Below, in pieces: positions 36,221 to 44,602 of a DNA stretch of 64,000 nt. Source of the stretch: JANQPA01 sp964628385. Its GTDB lineage: Bacteria; Bacteroidota; Bacteroidia; Chitinophagales; Saprospiraceae. The notes beneath the pieces were generated by a model, which saw only the letters and a program-made list of their open reading frames with translations, had not been told where the DNA came from and did no database searches. Numbering within the stretch: position 1 is the stretch's first letter; each line of letters opens with the position of its first letter. The DNA lies in the NCBI GenBank assembly GCA_964628385.1, contig CAZVOD010000005.1:49917-113916 (forward strand), in the 5' to 3' direction. Position numbers and translations under genes: made by a program.

Positions 36221-37786
36221 ATGGTTAAAGGAAAAGTACTTGTAGAGTTTGCTAATGGAGAAATAGAGGGATTGGCCAACGTTGCTGTGTCTAATGGCGA
36301 GCAGGTCGTCGTTACGGATTCAGATGGCTGTTATGAGCTTCCTGATACGGGAGATGCTGTTATTTTTATTTCCAAACCCAGTGATTATGAGCTTTTGGTC
36401 GATGAGTACATGCAACCACAGTATTACTATATTCATTCTCCAAAGGGTTCTCCCCGTGATATAGGGTTGAAATATGCGGGTATACAGCCTACTGGGCCAC
36501 TGCCGGCGGAGGTCAATTTTCGAGTGAAGCCCGGCCGGAAAGCTGAGGCCGTATTTTCTGCTGTCATTATGGGAGATATTCAGCCTAAAGAGGAAGAGCA
36601 TATTGCCTTTTTCAGGGATATGGTAGCTCGGGATTTGGCGCATCAGGAGGTTGACTTTATGCTGCTGCTCGGTGACCTGACATGGGATGACCTGGCCCTG
36701 TATCCTTTGCTTAAAGATACTCTTAAGGCAATTGATTTACCGTACTTTCCAGTATTTGGTAACCACGATATGAATTTAAAAGCCCCTGAGAAAAAATATA
36801 CTACCGAAACTTTCAAACGGTATTTTGGCCCTCCCTACTATTCTTTTAATTATGGGAAAAACCATTTTGTTGTTTTGGATGATGTAGGGTATACGGGCTG
36901 GAATGACGAATTGGATAAAAAAGGGGAAACACTAGGCTGGATAGATGATAAACAGCTAAAGTGGCTGGAACAGGACCTGGCACTGGTGCCGGATGAATAT
37001 CAGGTAATTATTGCTTCTCATATTCCAATTTTTACCGCTGCTTCGCCGGATAACCCCTACCGGAATGTTCAAAACCGGGAGGCGCTTTTCAATATCTTGA
37101 AAGATAGAAAAAAGTTATTCGCTGTCTCTGCTCATACTCACTGCATTGAACATGTCGATCTTCGAGATGTCGGCTGGCAGGAAGAGCAAGAATTCCATCA
37201 GCTGATTGCCGGAGCTGCCTGCGGTGCCTGGTGGAAAGGGCCGCTCGAATTGGATGGCTTACCGGCGCGGCTGGCGATGGATGGAGCACCTAATGGTTTT
37301 TTCAAATTTGATTTTAGGCAGACGGATTTTGATTATCATTTTATTCCAGCTTCTGACTCTATTCATAATCAGGTAGGAATACGACTTGTCTCCCGAGATA
37401 TTGCCCAGGATGAGATTCCCGAAGAGATTATTGTAAATATTTACGCTGCTTCTCCCAAAGCAGCGGTCACTTATACAATCAATGACGGTGAGCCTATACT
37501 AATGGAAAGGTTTACAGGGCAGGACCCTTACGTTATTGCATTTGTGGATAATCATCGAGCATCGTACACGGAGTGGATGCAAGCCCGCGTTACCACACAC
37601 CTTTGGAAGGCGCCCTGGCCTAAGCTGATCGATCCCGGTGTCTACAAGCTGATGATTAAAGCAGTAGAGCCCAATGGGCGGGCTATCGTCAATAAACAGG
37701 CCTTTCGAATCCTGCCGGATATTTCCGGTGCTGCTCCCGACAAGTTGCAAGCGCTTAAAAAAATGATCAGAGCGCTAGAAGACTAA
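36221..37786 (+). CDS. Calcineurin-like phosphoesterase with N- and C-terminal accessory domains
   Basis: The 521-residue protein has an N-terminal carboxypeptidase-like beta domain (about 1-95, MetallophosN type), the metallophosphoesterase domain (about 105-345: MGDIQPKEEE, LLGDLTWDD, FGNHDMN, SHIPIF, SAHTHCIEH), and a C-terminal beta domain (about 355-500). All metal-ligand motifs are present. No signal peptide is seen from ATG 36221, although relatives are often secreted. The MITE at 36019-36183 ends only 37 bases upstream, so insertion may have removed an earlier start or changed expression. Confidence 0.85.
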   Translation: MVKGKVLVEFANGEIEGLANVAVSNGEQVVVTDSDGCYELPDTGDAVIFISKPSDYELLVDEYMQPQYYYIHSPKGSPRDIGLKYAGIQPTGPLPAEVNFRVKPGRKAEAVFSAVIMGDIQPKEEEHIAFFRDMVARDLAHQEVDFMLLLGDLTWDDLALYPLLKDTLKAIDLPYFPVFGNHDMNLKAPEKKYTTETFKRYFGPPYYSFNYGKNHFVVLDDVGYTGWNDELDKKGETLGWIDDKQLKWLEQDLALVPDEYQVIIASHIPIFTAASPDNPYRNVQNREALFNILKDRKKLFAVSAHTHCIEHVDLRDVGWQEEQEFHQLIAGAACGAWWKGPLELDGLPARLAMDGAPNGFFKFDFRQTDFDYHFIPASDSIHNQVGIRLVSRDIAQDEIPEEIIVNIYAASPKAAVTYTINDGEPILMERFTGQDPYVIAFVDNHRASYTEWMQARVTTHLWKAPWPKLIDPGVYKLMIKAVEPNGRAIVNKQAFRILPDISGAAPDKLQALKKMIRALED

Positions 37787-37887
37787 TCTTGCTCGCCGGA
37801 ATTGCTAAAAGCGCTAAAGTGTTTGCAGACAAACCTTCGTCATTAGCTGCTGCTATGTAAGGTCACAGGAATAACAACTTATTCCAA

Positions 37888-37967
37888 TGCAACACTGTTT
37901 CATTTGTAAATTAACTTTACTTTGCGGGCGGCATTTTATATATTTGCGTTATTGCAACACTGTTGCA
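37888..37967 (+). promoter_or_regulatory. Two TGCAACA-type palindromes, candidate zinc-repressor (Zur-like) operators
   Basis: TGCAACACTGTTTCA (37888-37902) and the perfect palindrome TGCAACACTGTTGCA (37953-37967) lie before the His-Asp lipoprotein gene. A -7-like TATATTTG sits at 37939-37946, so the second site would cover the transcription start. The 7-1-7 form is that of Fur-superfamily operators, and the downstream genes look like metal-handling genes. The assignment to Zur is an inference. Confidence 0.6.
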
Positions 37968-37992
37968 TTTATGGGTATTCAAAAAATAAATT

Positions 37993-38457
37993 ATGAGAAG
38001 TAAAGTTTGGATTTTATTGACTGCAATTACGTCCTTGATGATAGCCTGTGCATCCGGCGGAGATAAAGAAAAAGAAGCAGTACTGAAAGAAGCTGCGGAT
38101 ATCCATATGGAGGCACTAGAGATCGAAAAATCGTTCAAGCCTATTTTTAGCGGGATAGTACAAAGACGCAACGGACTTTCTGTACAAGGGAAAGATTTGA
38201 CTCCTGAAGAAAAGCGCTTTATTGATATGGTAAATGGAGTGGAAAAGAGCTATAAATACTGGGAAGAAAATCACATGGAAGTACCTGGCTTTGAACACGC
38301 TCATGACCACGATCACGATCATGACCATGATCACGACCACAGCCACGATCACGGAGGAGGTATGGATTTGTTACCGGAAGATATTTTGAGTATACAAAAA
38401 GAATTCAGAGACAGCATTAAGGCGATTAAGAAGCGTGCAGAACTTATGGCGCAGTAG
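37993..38457 (+). CDS. Histidine/aspartate-rich metal-binding lipoprotein
   Basis: The 154-residue protein has a lipoprotein signal ending LMIACASGG, helical flanks, and between residues 101 and 120 a run of alternating His and Asp (HDHDHDHDHD then HSHDHGGG). Such a run binds Zn2+, Ni2+ or Co2+ loosely and suits a periplasmic or surface metal buffer. It is followed by a merC-type gene 25 bases later and preceded by two candidate Fur-family operators. The repeat-rich coding DNA could vary in length between strains. Zinc is the most likely metal, by context. Confidence 0.75.
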   Translation: MRSKVWILLTAITSLMIACASGGDKEKEAVLKEAADIHMEALEIEKSFKPIFSGIVQRRNGLSVQGKDLTPEEKRFIDMVNGVEKSYKYWEENHMEVPGFEHAHDHDHDHDHDHDHSHDHGGGMDLLPEDILSIQKEFRDSIKAIKKRAELMAQ

Positions 38458-38482
38458 TAAATTTCCCCAAAAAATAAAGTTC

Positions 38483-38908
38483 ATGACAAAAGAGCGTAAA
38501 TATTTCATGCGAGAACGATTCATCAATCTTACCAATAAGGACTTTCTTGGATTTATGGCTTCTATGATCTGTGCTGTTCACTGTGCTGTAGTTCCTGTTC
38601 TTTTAACGCTGGGTACGCTGGGCAGCTTGGCCTGGTTAGAGCACCCTTTAGTAGAGATGACATTCATCCTGATCAGCTTAGTTTTAGCGGCATGGTCATT
38701 AGTGACAGGCTATTTCCGGCACCATGGAAACCTGACTGCCCTGGCTGTTGTGCTGGTGGGATTTATGCTGATTATTGCCAGCCGTTTTGTAGAAGGAAGT
38801 GGCGAGGTATTACTTACTGTTTTTGGAGGCCTGACAATTGCTGCGGCCCATTTGATCAACTGGAATTTACTCAAAACCTGTAAATCCTGTCAAATGGCTA
38901 CCTCCTGA
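38483..38908 (+). CDS. MerC-domain membrane protein
   Basis: The 141-residue protein has four hydrophobic helices and the MerC motif MICAVHCAVVPVLLTLG in the first helix, with paired Cys and His, plus a CKSCQ end. MerC was described as a mercuric-ion carrier, but Bacteroidota copies next to Zur-type sites are more likely to deal with zinc. ATG 38483 is used; the longer frame from GTG 38435 overlaps the preceding gene. It forms an operon with the His-Asp lipoprotein. Confidence 0.8.
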   Translation: MTKERKYFMRERFINLTNKDFLGFMASMICAVHCAVVPVLLTLGTLGSLAWLEHPLVEMTFILISLVLAAWSLVTGYFRHHGNLTALAVVLVGFMLIIASRFVEGSGEVLLTVFGGLTIAAAHLINWNLLKTCKSCQMATS

Positions 38909-39005
38909 GAATATTAAAAAAAAGTTATAATCATATTCCATTTGGCATCTTAAAATTCCATTAACTACCTTCCATAATTATAGTGCGTTATTTTCAGAAA
39001 AATAG

Positions 39006-40415
39006 ATGGTACTAAACAACGGAAGAAAGATAGGATGGAAGAGTGCCTCGGCGATCGTTATCGCCAATATGGTAGGTACGGGAGTATTCACAAGCCTTGG
39101 TTTTCAGCTAACCGACCTACAGAATACCTGGAGTATATTACTACTTTGGATTCTTGGAGGTCTTGTAGCGCTAATGGGGGCCTTGAGTTATTCCGAATTA
39201 GGAACGCATCTCAAGCGCTCGGGTGGAGAATATCATTTTGTATCTCAGACTATCAATTCTTTCGCCGGCTATTTATCCGGTTGGGTCTCACTGACCGTTG
39301 GCTTTGCAGCTCCAATAGCGCTGGCTGCGATGGGGGTCGGGGCTTACCTCAGTGACCTCATTCCCGTATCAGGCCAGATTATGGCTATAAGTATCGTACT
39401 TCTCCTTTCATTCGTACATTCCATTTCCATAAAACAAAGTAGTCGATTTCAGGACACTTTTACACTCATCAAAGTATTGTTAATGATTGGGCTTATTGTG
39501 CTGGGTTTCAGTATGCCAAATGGAAGCAATGCCCTGGATATGGGCAATGGTTGGATTGATGATATTCAAAAGCCTGCATTTGCGGTGTGTTTAGTGTACG
39601 TGACTTATGCCTATAGCGGTTGGAGCGCTGCAGCCTATATTGTCGAGGAAATTAAGGCACCGAAGAAAAATCTACCTATCGCTCTGGTTGGCGGAACATC
39701 GTTGGTGGTACTACTTTATGTGGCACTGCAATTTGCATTTCTGAATCAGGCGCCACTATGGGCATTAAAAGGAAAACTGGAAATTGGTCAGGTGGTTGCA
39801 CAGCATATGTTTGGTGGGATCGGTGCCCAGTCTATCAGCATATTGATCGCTTTGTTTTTAATATCAAGCGTAAGTGCTATGATCTGGGTAGGCCCGAGAG
39901 TGACACGGGCAATGGCTGATGACTATCCACTGTGGCAATTTTTGGGAAAAGACAATACTAACGGGATTCCCGTCAGAGCTATATTATTTCAGGCTACCAT
40001 AAGTATTGGCTTGATACTGAGCGGCTCTTTTGAGCAGGTGTTGTTGTACAGTGGTTTTTTACTACAACTTTGCTCCATGCTGGCTGTCATTGGTGTTTTT
40101 GTTTTGAGGAGAAATAAGGTCAGCAATGGCTATAAATCCCCCTTCTATCCATGGCCACAAATCATCTATCTGGCCGTCAGCACCTGGATAGTGGTTTTCA
40201 TGGTAGTGGATAAGCCACAGGAAAGCCTTTGGGGGCTGCTGAACCTGGGGATCGGCGCCTTTACATTTTTTATGGGAAAAAATCGAAAAAAAATACCCAC
40301 TACTTCCACTTTGCTTCATCAAAAGGATGAGAAAAATGGTTCTTCTAATAAGCCCATTAATAGAATGGCAAAAGCCAATAAAAAAGAGCTATCAGATCAT
40401 TATTGGAGAAAATAA
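39006..40415 (+). CDS. APC superfamily amino acid permease
   Basis: The 469-residue protein has about 12 hydrophobic helices. It shows the APC pattern: ASAIVIANMVGTGVFTSLGF in the first helix with the unwound Gly-rich substrate segment, SGGEYHFVSQ near residue 70, and YSGWSAAAYIVEEIKAPKKN near 205. It imports amino acids or organocations with H+ or Na+; the substrate is not predictable. The C-terminal 40 residues are basic and cytoplasmic. Its stop is one base from the end of the convergent phoX-like gene, with no terminator between. Confidence 0.87.
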   Translation: MVLNNGRKIGWKSASAIVIANMVGTGVFTSLGFQLTDLQNTWSILLLWILGGLVALMGALSYSELGTHLKRSGGEYHFVSQTINSFAGYLSGWVSLTVGFAAPIALAAMGVGAYLSDLIPVSGQIMAISIVLLLSFVHSISIKQSSRFQDTFTLIKVLLMIGLIVLGFSMPNGSNALDMGNGWIDDIQKPAFAVCLVYVTYAYSGWSAAAYIVEEIKAPKKNLPIALVGGTSLVVLLYVALQFAFLNQAPLWALKGKLEIGQVVAQHMFGGIGAQSISILIALFLISSVSAMIWVGPRVTRAMADDYPLWQFLGKDNTNGIPVRAILFQATISIGLILSGSFEQVLLYSGFLLQLCSMLAVIGVFVLRRNKVSNGYKSPFYPWPQIIYLAVSTWIVVFMVVDKPQESLWGLLNLGIGAFTFFMGKNRKKIPTTSTLLHQKDEKNGSSNKPINRMAKANKKELSDHYWRK

Positions 40416-40416
40416 A

Positions 40417-41811
40417 TTAGGCCAATTGTTCCCATGGTCCGGTAATAGCCAGGGTCTCTCCACTTTCCTGAATATTGACAAACATGGTTTTTCCGGATGG
40501 AGAAAACACCAGGCCTGCAAATTCAGAGCTGGAACTTCTATTAATGGCAAAATTATAAATTTCTCCATTTTTATTGATTCCTCTAATATGGTTCAGGTCT
40601 CCGTTGTCTTCGCAAAGCACTACATCGCCCCATGGGGCTATTGTGAGGTTATCACAGCAATGGAGAATAGTCTTATCGGGGGATTCGGCAAATAGTTCCA
40701 GTACTCCTGGCTTTTGGGCTTCTTCGGGTTGTCCTTCTGCCTCCGAGGGTGCATACCGAAAAACCTGACCATACTTAGCCGGTCCGCCATTTGTACAGGC
40801 AAAGAATAATTCTCCCTCACCAAACCACATACCTTCACCTCGGGCAAACCGGGCAGCACCTTTCTCAAAACCTTCATAACGTAGTGTATCTTCGAGGGAT
40901 AGGACGTCGTCTACATCCAGCCATTCTATCTGCAAAGGTTGATTAAGCGCTATTGCTGACTCCTCCCAGTTTCTGGTATCCAGAGAAGGTTGTCCCTTTA
41001 TGGCCATGACCTGCAAGTGCCCCCCTTCGTGTAGCTTTCCAGCTACCTCCGGAATAAAGCGATAGATCAAACCATCGTGACGATCTTCGGTTTGGTAGAC
41101 AATACCAGAACTGGGGTCTACACACACGGCTTCATGGTTAAAACGACCCATTGCCTTAATGGGTCTGGGCTGTACGATACCCTCCGCCTGAGCTGGAATT
41201 TCAAATACATAACCATGCTCTATTTCCACATGATTACCTTCGGGTTTAGTGACGTCTTCTTCGCAGGTAAGCCAGCTATTCCACGGTGTAACCCCACCGG
41301 CGCAGTTGCGATAAGTCCCGGCAAGACTCATATACTGGCGCTCTACTTTTCCGGTTTCTTCGTTGTATATAAAAGTAGTAGTGCCGCCCAGGCCTGGTTT
41401 TTCCCCTTTTCCGGCATCGTACAATAATTGGCTATCAATCTGGTCAAATAACTCATTTTTCAGGCCAAAAGGACTGTTTTCTAGCGGTTCCGGACCATTT
41501 TCGTGGTTTCTAACCACAATCACCTTACCATCCGGACCTGCAAAAGTGCCCATTCCATCAGCGCGCCCGGGGACAAAAAAGCCGTCGTCCATTTTTTCAC
41601 CCATCCTGGAAATAATCCGGTACTCGAATCCTTCTGGTAAATCCAGGTAATTTTTTGGGTCTTTCTTAAGCTCTATTTGAGTGGCTATTTTCTTGCCCTC
41701 CATGTTAGCGCTACATCTGGAAAGTAGAATAAACCCCAAACTAATAAGGGAAGTCTGCTTAATGAATTGCCTTCTACTATTGAGAGAAGGAAAAGTAGGA
41801 TTGTTCTTCAT
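40417..41811 (-). CDS. PhoX-type alkaline phosphatase, Tat-exported
   Basis: The 464-residue protein has a Tat signal (NSRRQFIKQTSLISLGF, about 9-26) with a possible lipobox ending SRCS, and the DUF839/PhoX beta-propeller. Recognisable segments are DGMGTFAGPDGKVIVVRNHE, GTYRNCAGGVTPWNSWLTCEE and GRFNHEAVCVDP. PhoX enzymes use Fe3+ and Ca2+ to cleave phosphate monoesters in the periplasm or outside. ATG 41811 fits the Tat signal; an upstream in-frame ATG at 41844 would add 11 polar residues. The next phosphoesterase gene lies 62 bases upstream on the same strand. Confidence 0.88.
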   Translation of the reverse strand: MKNNPTFPSLNSRRQFIKQTSLISLGFILLSRCSANMEGKKIATQIELKKDPKNYLDLPEGFEYRIISRMGEKMDDGFFVPGRADGMGTFAGPDGKVIVVRNHENGPEPLENSPFGLKNELFDQIDSQLLYDAGKGEKPGLGGTTTFIYNEETGKVERQYMSLAGTYRNCAGGVTPWNSWLTCEEDVTKPEGNHVEIEHGYVFEIPAQAEGIVQPRPIKAMGRFNHEAVCVDPSSGIVYQTEDRHDGLIYRFIPEVAGKLHEGGHLQVMAIKGQPSLDTRNWEESAIALNQPLQIEWLDVDDVLSLEDTLRYEGFEKGAARFARGEGMWFGEGELFFACTNGGPAKYGQVFRYAPSEAEGQPEEAQKPGVLELFAESPDKTILHCCDNLTIAPWGDVVLCEDNGDLNHIRGINKNGEIYNFAINRSSSSEFAGLVFSPSGKTMFVNIQESGETLAITGPWEQLA

Positions 41812-41852
41812 CGTTGGTTTTCTTTTTTTGTTTAAATGATTCATTTAGAGCT

Positions 41853-41866
41853 TCGATAGAAGTCTA
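41853..41866 (+). repeat. Degenerate CGAAACAAGTCTA-family end
   Basis: TCGATAGAAGTCTA differs at two positions from the family sequence TCGAAACAAGTCTA. It sits 8 bases beyond the stop of the minus-strand phosphoesterase gene, the same place relative to a gene end as other copies. No partner arm was found. Confidence 0.4.
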
Positions 41867-41873
41867 TTTATTT

Positions 41874-43097
41874 CTACCGGCTTGTTAAGATAAATTCATC
41901 TACTACTTCTAACCCTTCCGTAGTATAGGCCCTGCCCCTGATCGTTTTCCCATCTACTTCCAATTTGAGGAAAGCCCAATCGTGTACCGCTTTTGCTACC
42001 AGACCGGGATATTTACAATTTTCAGGATCAGGACTGAACGGCTTGGGGTCGGTACCTACACCCCTTAATTTTCCACCACTGCCAATGGTAATGCTGGTGA
42101 AGCTGTTAATACTGTCCGGGTATACGACCGGAGTACCTGCTCCATCCATAGGGTTGAGGCGTTCATAAGTATGAGCGTGGCCATTCAAAACGAGGTCAAC
42201 GCCATTTTCTGCAAAAATAGGGTACAAACTGACTACGCCCTCGTAGGCTTCTTTGTAGGTACAAGAAATACCATTGTGGTGTAAAAAGACTACCTGCCAG
42301 TCCGCGCTTAAAGCGTCCTCCGATTGTAAGTCGTCTTTAAACCAAGCCACTTGATTGTCGTAATCATACAACTCTCCGTTCTTGGTATCCAAGGCTATGA
42401 AGTGGATATTGCCAAAATTAAAGCTGTAATAATGCTCATTGTGTGGCAATCGCCATTCTTTGATATAGTTCTCTTCCGGTTCATGCCAGTCGTGATTACC
42501 CAGCACCGGAAACACCGGAACATAAGGGAAAACCTCTGTAAAGTGCATAAATAAGTTGGTATCGTATAGTTCACTTTCGCCATTCGGATAGATAATATCT
42601 CCCAACAATAATCCCAGATCAAATTCTTCTTTCATTTGAGCCAGGGCCTTTCCTAGCTGATCAGGCGTTCCATCTTCTTCCACGGGCTCTCCTATGTCTC
42701 CCACTGCAAAGAAAGTGAAGCTGGTATCTGTCGCTACCCTGGGAGATTTGAAGGAATAAAACGCTTCTCCCAACTTTGAGGCATCTGTAAATATTTGATA
42801 GGCATAGCTGCTGTTGGGGGCTAATCCATTGATAACAACCTCGTTTTCTATTACGCCGGTATTCGTCTTTCGGGTCACGCCAGCTACCGTGATCCAGTCT
42901 CCGGTATTTTGATTTTTGTATTTAACTTCGCAGGCACTACCGATGTTGGTTCGCCACAAAATGCTGATGCTATCAGCGATGGCTGATTGAAGATAAGGCG
43001 CTCTTTCCAGATTTAAATCTAGTGGAGTGGTACAACGGAAAATACCCCCTAGTGATACAACCAGGAAGAGTAATATATACCCGGATTGGAATTTCAT
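41874..43097 (-). CDS. Purple-acid-phosphatase-like metallophosphoesterase lipoprotein
   Basis: The 407-residue protein has a lipoprotein-like signal (LVVSLGGIFRCT), an N-terminal fibronectin-like domain typical of purple acid phosphatases (about 25-120, ILWRTNIGS, APNSSYAYQI), and a metallophosphoesterase domain. Metal motifs are FFAVGDIGEP, LLLGDIIYPNG, VLGNHDWHE, VFLHHNG and LNGHAHTYERLNP. All ligands are present. ATG 43097 starts the signal peptide; 43133 would be an unlikely longer start. It lies just upstream of the PhoX-type gene, so the pair probably serves phosphate scavenging. Confidence 0.86.
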   Translation of the reverse strand: MKFQSGYILLFLVVSLGGIFRCTTPLDLNLERAPYLQSAIADSISILWRTNIGSACEVKYKNQNTGDWITVAGVTRKTNTGVIENEVVINGLAPNSSYAYQIFTDASKLGEAFYSFKSPRVATDTSFTFFAVGDIGEPVEEDGTPDQLGKALAQMKEEFDLGLLLGDIIYPNGESELYDTNLFMHFTEVFPYVPVFPVLGNHDWHEPEENYIKEWRLPHNEHYYSFNFGNIHFIALDTKNGELYDYDNQVAWFKDDLQSEDALSADWQVVFLHHNGISCTYKEAYEGVVSLYPIFAENGVDLVLNGHAHTYERLNPMDGAGTPVVYPDSINSFTSITIGSGGKLRGVGTDPKPFSPDPENCKYPGLVAKAVHDWAFLKLEVDGKTIRGRAYTTEGLEVVDEFILTSR

Positions 43098-43449
43098 GTC
43101 TTTTGTTATTGAGTTACTAGTTTTAAAAAGCAAATTGCTGATTTTTTAGGAAAATCCGGACTTTATCGGGTTAAGGGTTTGTGAATTTTGAAGCTATCGT
43201 TTTCCTACTCCTTCTTTTACCGTTTAAATGTTAAATTTTACCGATTAAGTTTTTCAGCCTGAAAAGCTTTGCTTTTATTTTTTGATTCATTTAAATTAAA
43301 AATGTTCTAAGAAAATCTTCTGTAGAAATTAGACTTGTTCTGCTGTGGCTAAGTCCTGGAGCTTATAGATGCTAACATAGCGTCAGTAGGGCAGGGGGCT
43401 GGTTACAGTTTAGAGTAGAGCAATATCCATTTTTAACTAAATAATTTTT
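43098..43449. other. Divergent intergenic region with direct repeats and one repeat-family end
   Basis: This 352-base region separates the minus-strand phosphoesterase from the plus-strand lipoprotein gene. It holds the repeated TTTTACCGnTTAA pair (listed separately) and, at 43330-43342, AGACTTGTTCTGC, a reversed and partly degenerate end of the CGAAACAAGTCT family. No open frame looks real. Confidence 0.5.
43215..43248 (+). promoter_or_regulatory. Direct repeat pair at 21-bp spacing, candidate LytTR operator
   Basis: TTTTACCGTTTAA (43215-43227) and TTTTACCGATTAA (43236-43248) are identical at 12 of 13 positions and exactly 21 bases apart. LytTR regulators bind pairs of about 9-bp direct repeats containing a CGTT-like core with this spacing, and a stand-alone LytTR gene lies at 43994-44338. 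Confidence 0.45.
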
Positions 43450-43959
43450 ATGATGAAACGGTTAACTATCAGTTATTTACTTATTGGTTTTATGGCTTTT
43501 AGCTGTTCAAGAGAAACATTTGAAAGACAGTCACTTACCGAAAGCCCGGAATTCCTTGAATTGGTAAGGGTTTACAATGAATTACATGATCCATCTATTT
43601 ATCTGGGCATTGCCTCTGATAGCGAGCACACTTTCAACGCTGAGTTGGATAAGGAACGAGCAACCAGTGAATTGATTGCTCAGAGTGAAGATTATAAGCA
43701 AGAACTATACGGTATGAGTAGTGCAGGATTATCCGCGTACCAGGCAGATTCTGTGAAGACGGCTTTAAAGGAAAAAGTTTTTGATCAAAACATTTTAAGC
43801 TATCAAAAGTATCTCCTGGAAAAATACAAGCCAATCAACGACAGATTAACAGTAATTAAGCAGTTGGTAAAGCAAATACAGCGGAATTATCCCAAGTTAC
43901 AGGGGGAAGAATTAATGAGACTGCTCAAAGCTAGATTGAAAAAGCAGGAAGTTAATTAG
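43450..43959 (+). CDS. Small helical lipoprotein of unknown function
   Basis: The 169-residue protein has a lipoprotein signal with lipobox FMAFSC. The remainder is almost all helix with many charges, e.g. SYQKYLLEKYKPINDRL and LMRLLKARLKKQ. No family is recognised. It stands alone between a candidate LytTR operator and the convergent LytTR regulator gene, 34 bases from the end of the latter. Confidence 0.65.
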   Translation: MMKRLTISYLLIGFMAFSCSRETFERQSLTESPEFLELVRVYNELHDPSIYLGIASDSEHTFNAELDKERATSELIAQSEDYKQELYGMSSAGLSAYQADSVKTALKEKVFDQNILSYQKYLLEKYKPINDRLTVIKQLVKQIQRNYPKLQGEELMRLLKARLKKQEVN

Positions 43960-43993
43960 TTTTAGTCATCTAAGTTTTTTTGTAAACAAAACA

Positions 43994-44338
43994 TCAATCA
44001 TAAGTATTCCTCATAACCTCTTTTAGCAGTTTTAGCCCTCTGCGAGATGCAGTCAATTTATTGCCACAACTCAGAATAACTATTTTTTCAGGATAATCAA
44101 TCTGGCTGATATACTGGACATTTACCAAGAGTCCCCTTTTGACCATTGAAAAACCATGATCGGCCAGTACCTGACCAAAACGCTTCAATGGTATAATGAC
44201 TTTAATTGGACTTTCCTGCTCCAAATGTAGGACTGTTATTCCTTTCTGATATATCAGGAATTTCAAGTCCTTTAAGGGCAATTTGTAGCACCTCCCGGGA
44301 ATAGAAATCAGAATAAACTGGTTTTTAATCTGAAGCAT
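43994..44338 (-). CDS. Stand-alone LytTR DNA-binding domain protein
   Basis: The 114-residue protein is little more than a LytTR domain: LPLKDLKFLIYQKGITVLHL, FGQVLADHGFSMVKRGLLVN, VQYISQIDYPEKIVILSCGN, then KLTASRR. LytTR domains bind direct repeats about 21-22 bp apart. No receiver domain and no membrane helix are present, so it would act as a one-component or constitutive regulator. Candidate repeats lie before its own gene (44463-44491) and at 43215-43248. Confidence 0.82.
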   Translation of the reverse strand: MLQIKNQFILISIPGRCYKLPLKDLKFLIYQKGITVLHLEQESPIKVIIPLKRFGQVLADHGFSMVKRGLLVNVQYISQIDYPEKIVILSCGNKLTASRRGLKLLKEVMRNTYD

Positions 44339-44386
44339 CGTTCTATTTTTATTATGGGTATGGGGTTACCAAAAGCAAATTTCATA

Positions 44387-44405
44387 CACGCTCTCATAGA
44401 GTGTG
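44387..44405. promoter_or_regulatory. Short hairpin-forming palindrome upstream of the LytTR gene
   Basis: CACGCTCT-cat-AGAGTGTG gives an 8-base stem with one wobble pair, about 50 bases before the LytTR start. It may be a leader hairpin or an operator. Confidence 0.3.
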
Positions 44406-44491
44406 CCTGTTGAATGCACTCTGACTATTATATTATTAGAGTTTTACAATATTCATAAAGTTTCAACAGGTGAAAGCAATAATATCAACAG
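44406..44491 (-). promoter_or_regulatory. Three CTGTTGA motifs upstream of the LytTR gene
   Basis: On the minus strand CTGTTGA (44485-44491) and CCTGTTGA (44463-44470) form a direct pair with 22-base spacing. A third CCTGTTGA lies inverted on the plus strand at 44406-44413. Spacing and place fit self-regulation by a LytTR protein. Confidence 0.35.
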
Positions 44492-44602
44492 ATGATATCG
44501 AATTTAGCCATAAAAAATGAAAGAAACAAACTTGTGTTTCTTTAAAAATCAAGCGGTATGATTGAAAACAGGAGAATGATCTGAGGCGTGTGTATAAAAC
44601 AG

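Noticed and set aside
36043..36228. 61-codon plus-strand frame before the phosphoesterase gene
   Set aside because: It lies almost wholly inside the inverted-repeat element at 36019-36183 and its composition follows the repeat arms, so it is not a gene.
37820..37833. 14-bp match (TGTTTGCAGACAAA) to the inside of the MITE copy at 63935
   Set aside because: Too short and without the terminal repeats; it may be a fossil of the element, but chance cannot be excluded.
38296..38350. Repeated GATCAC/CATGAC units that could be taken for a CRISPR or tandem array
   Set aside because: The units are in frame and encode a His-Asp metal-binding run of a lipoprotein; there are no spacers.
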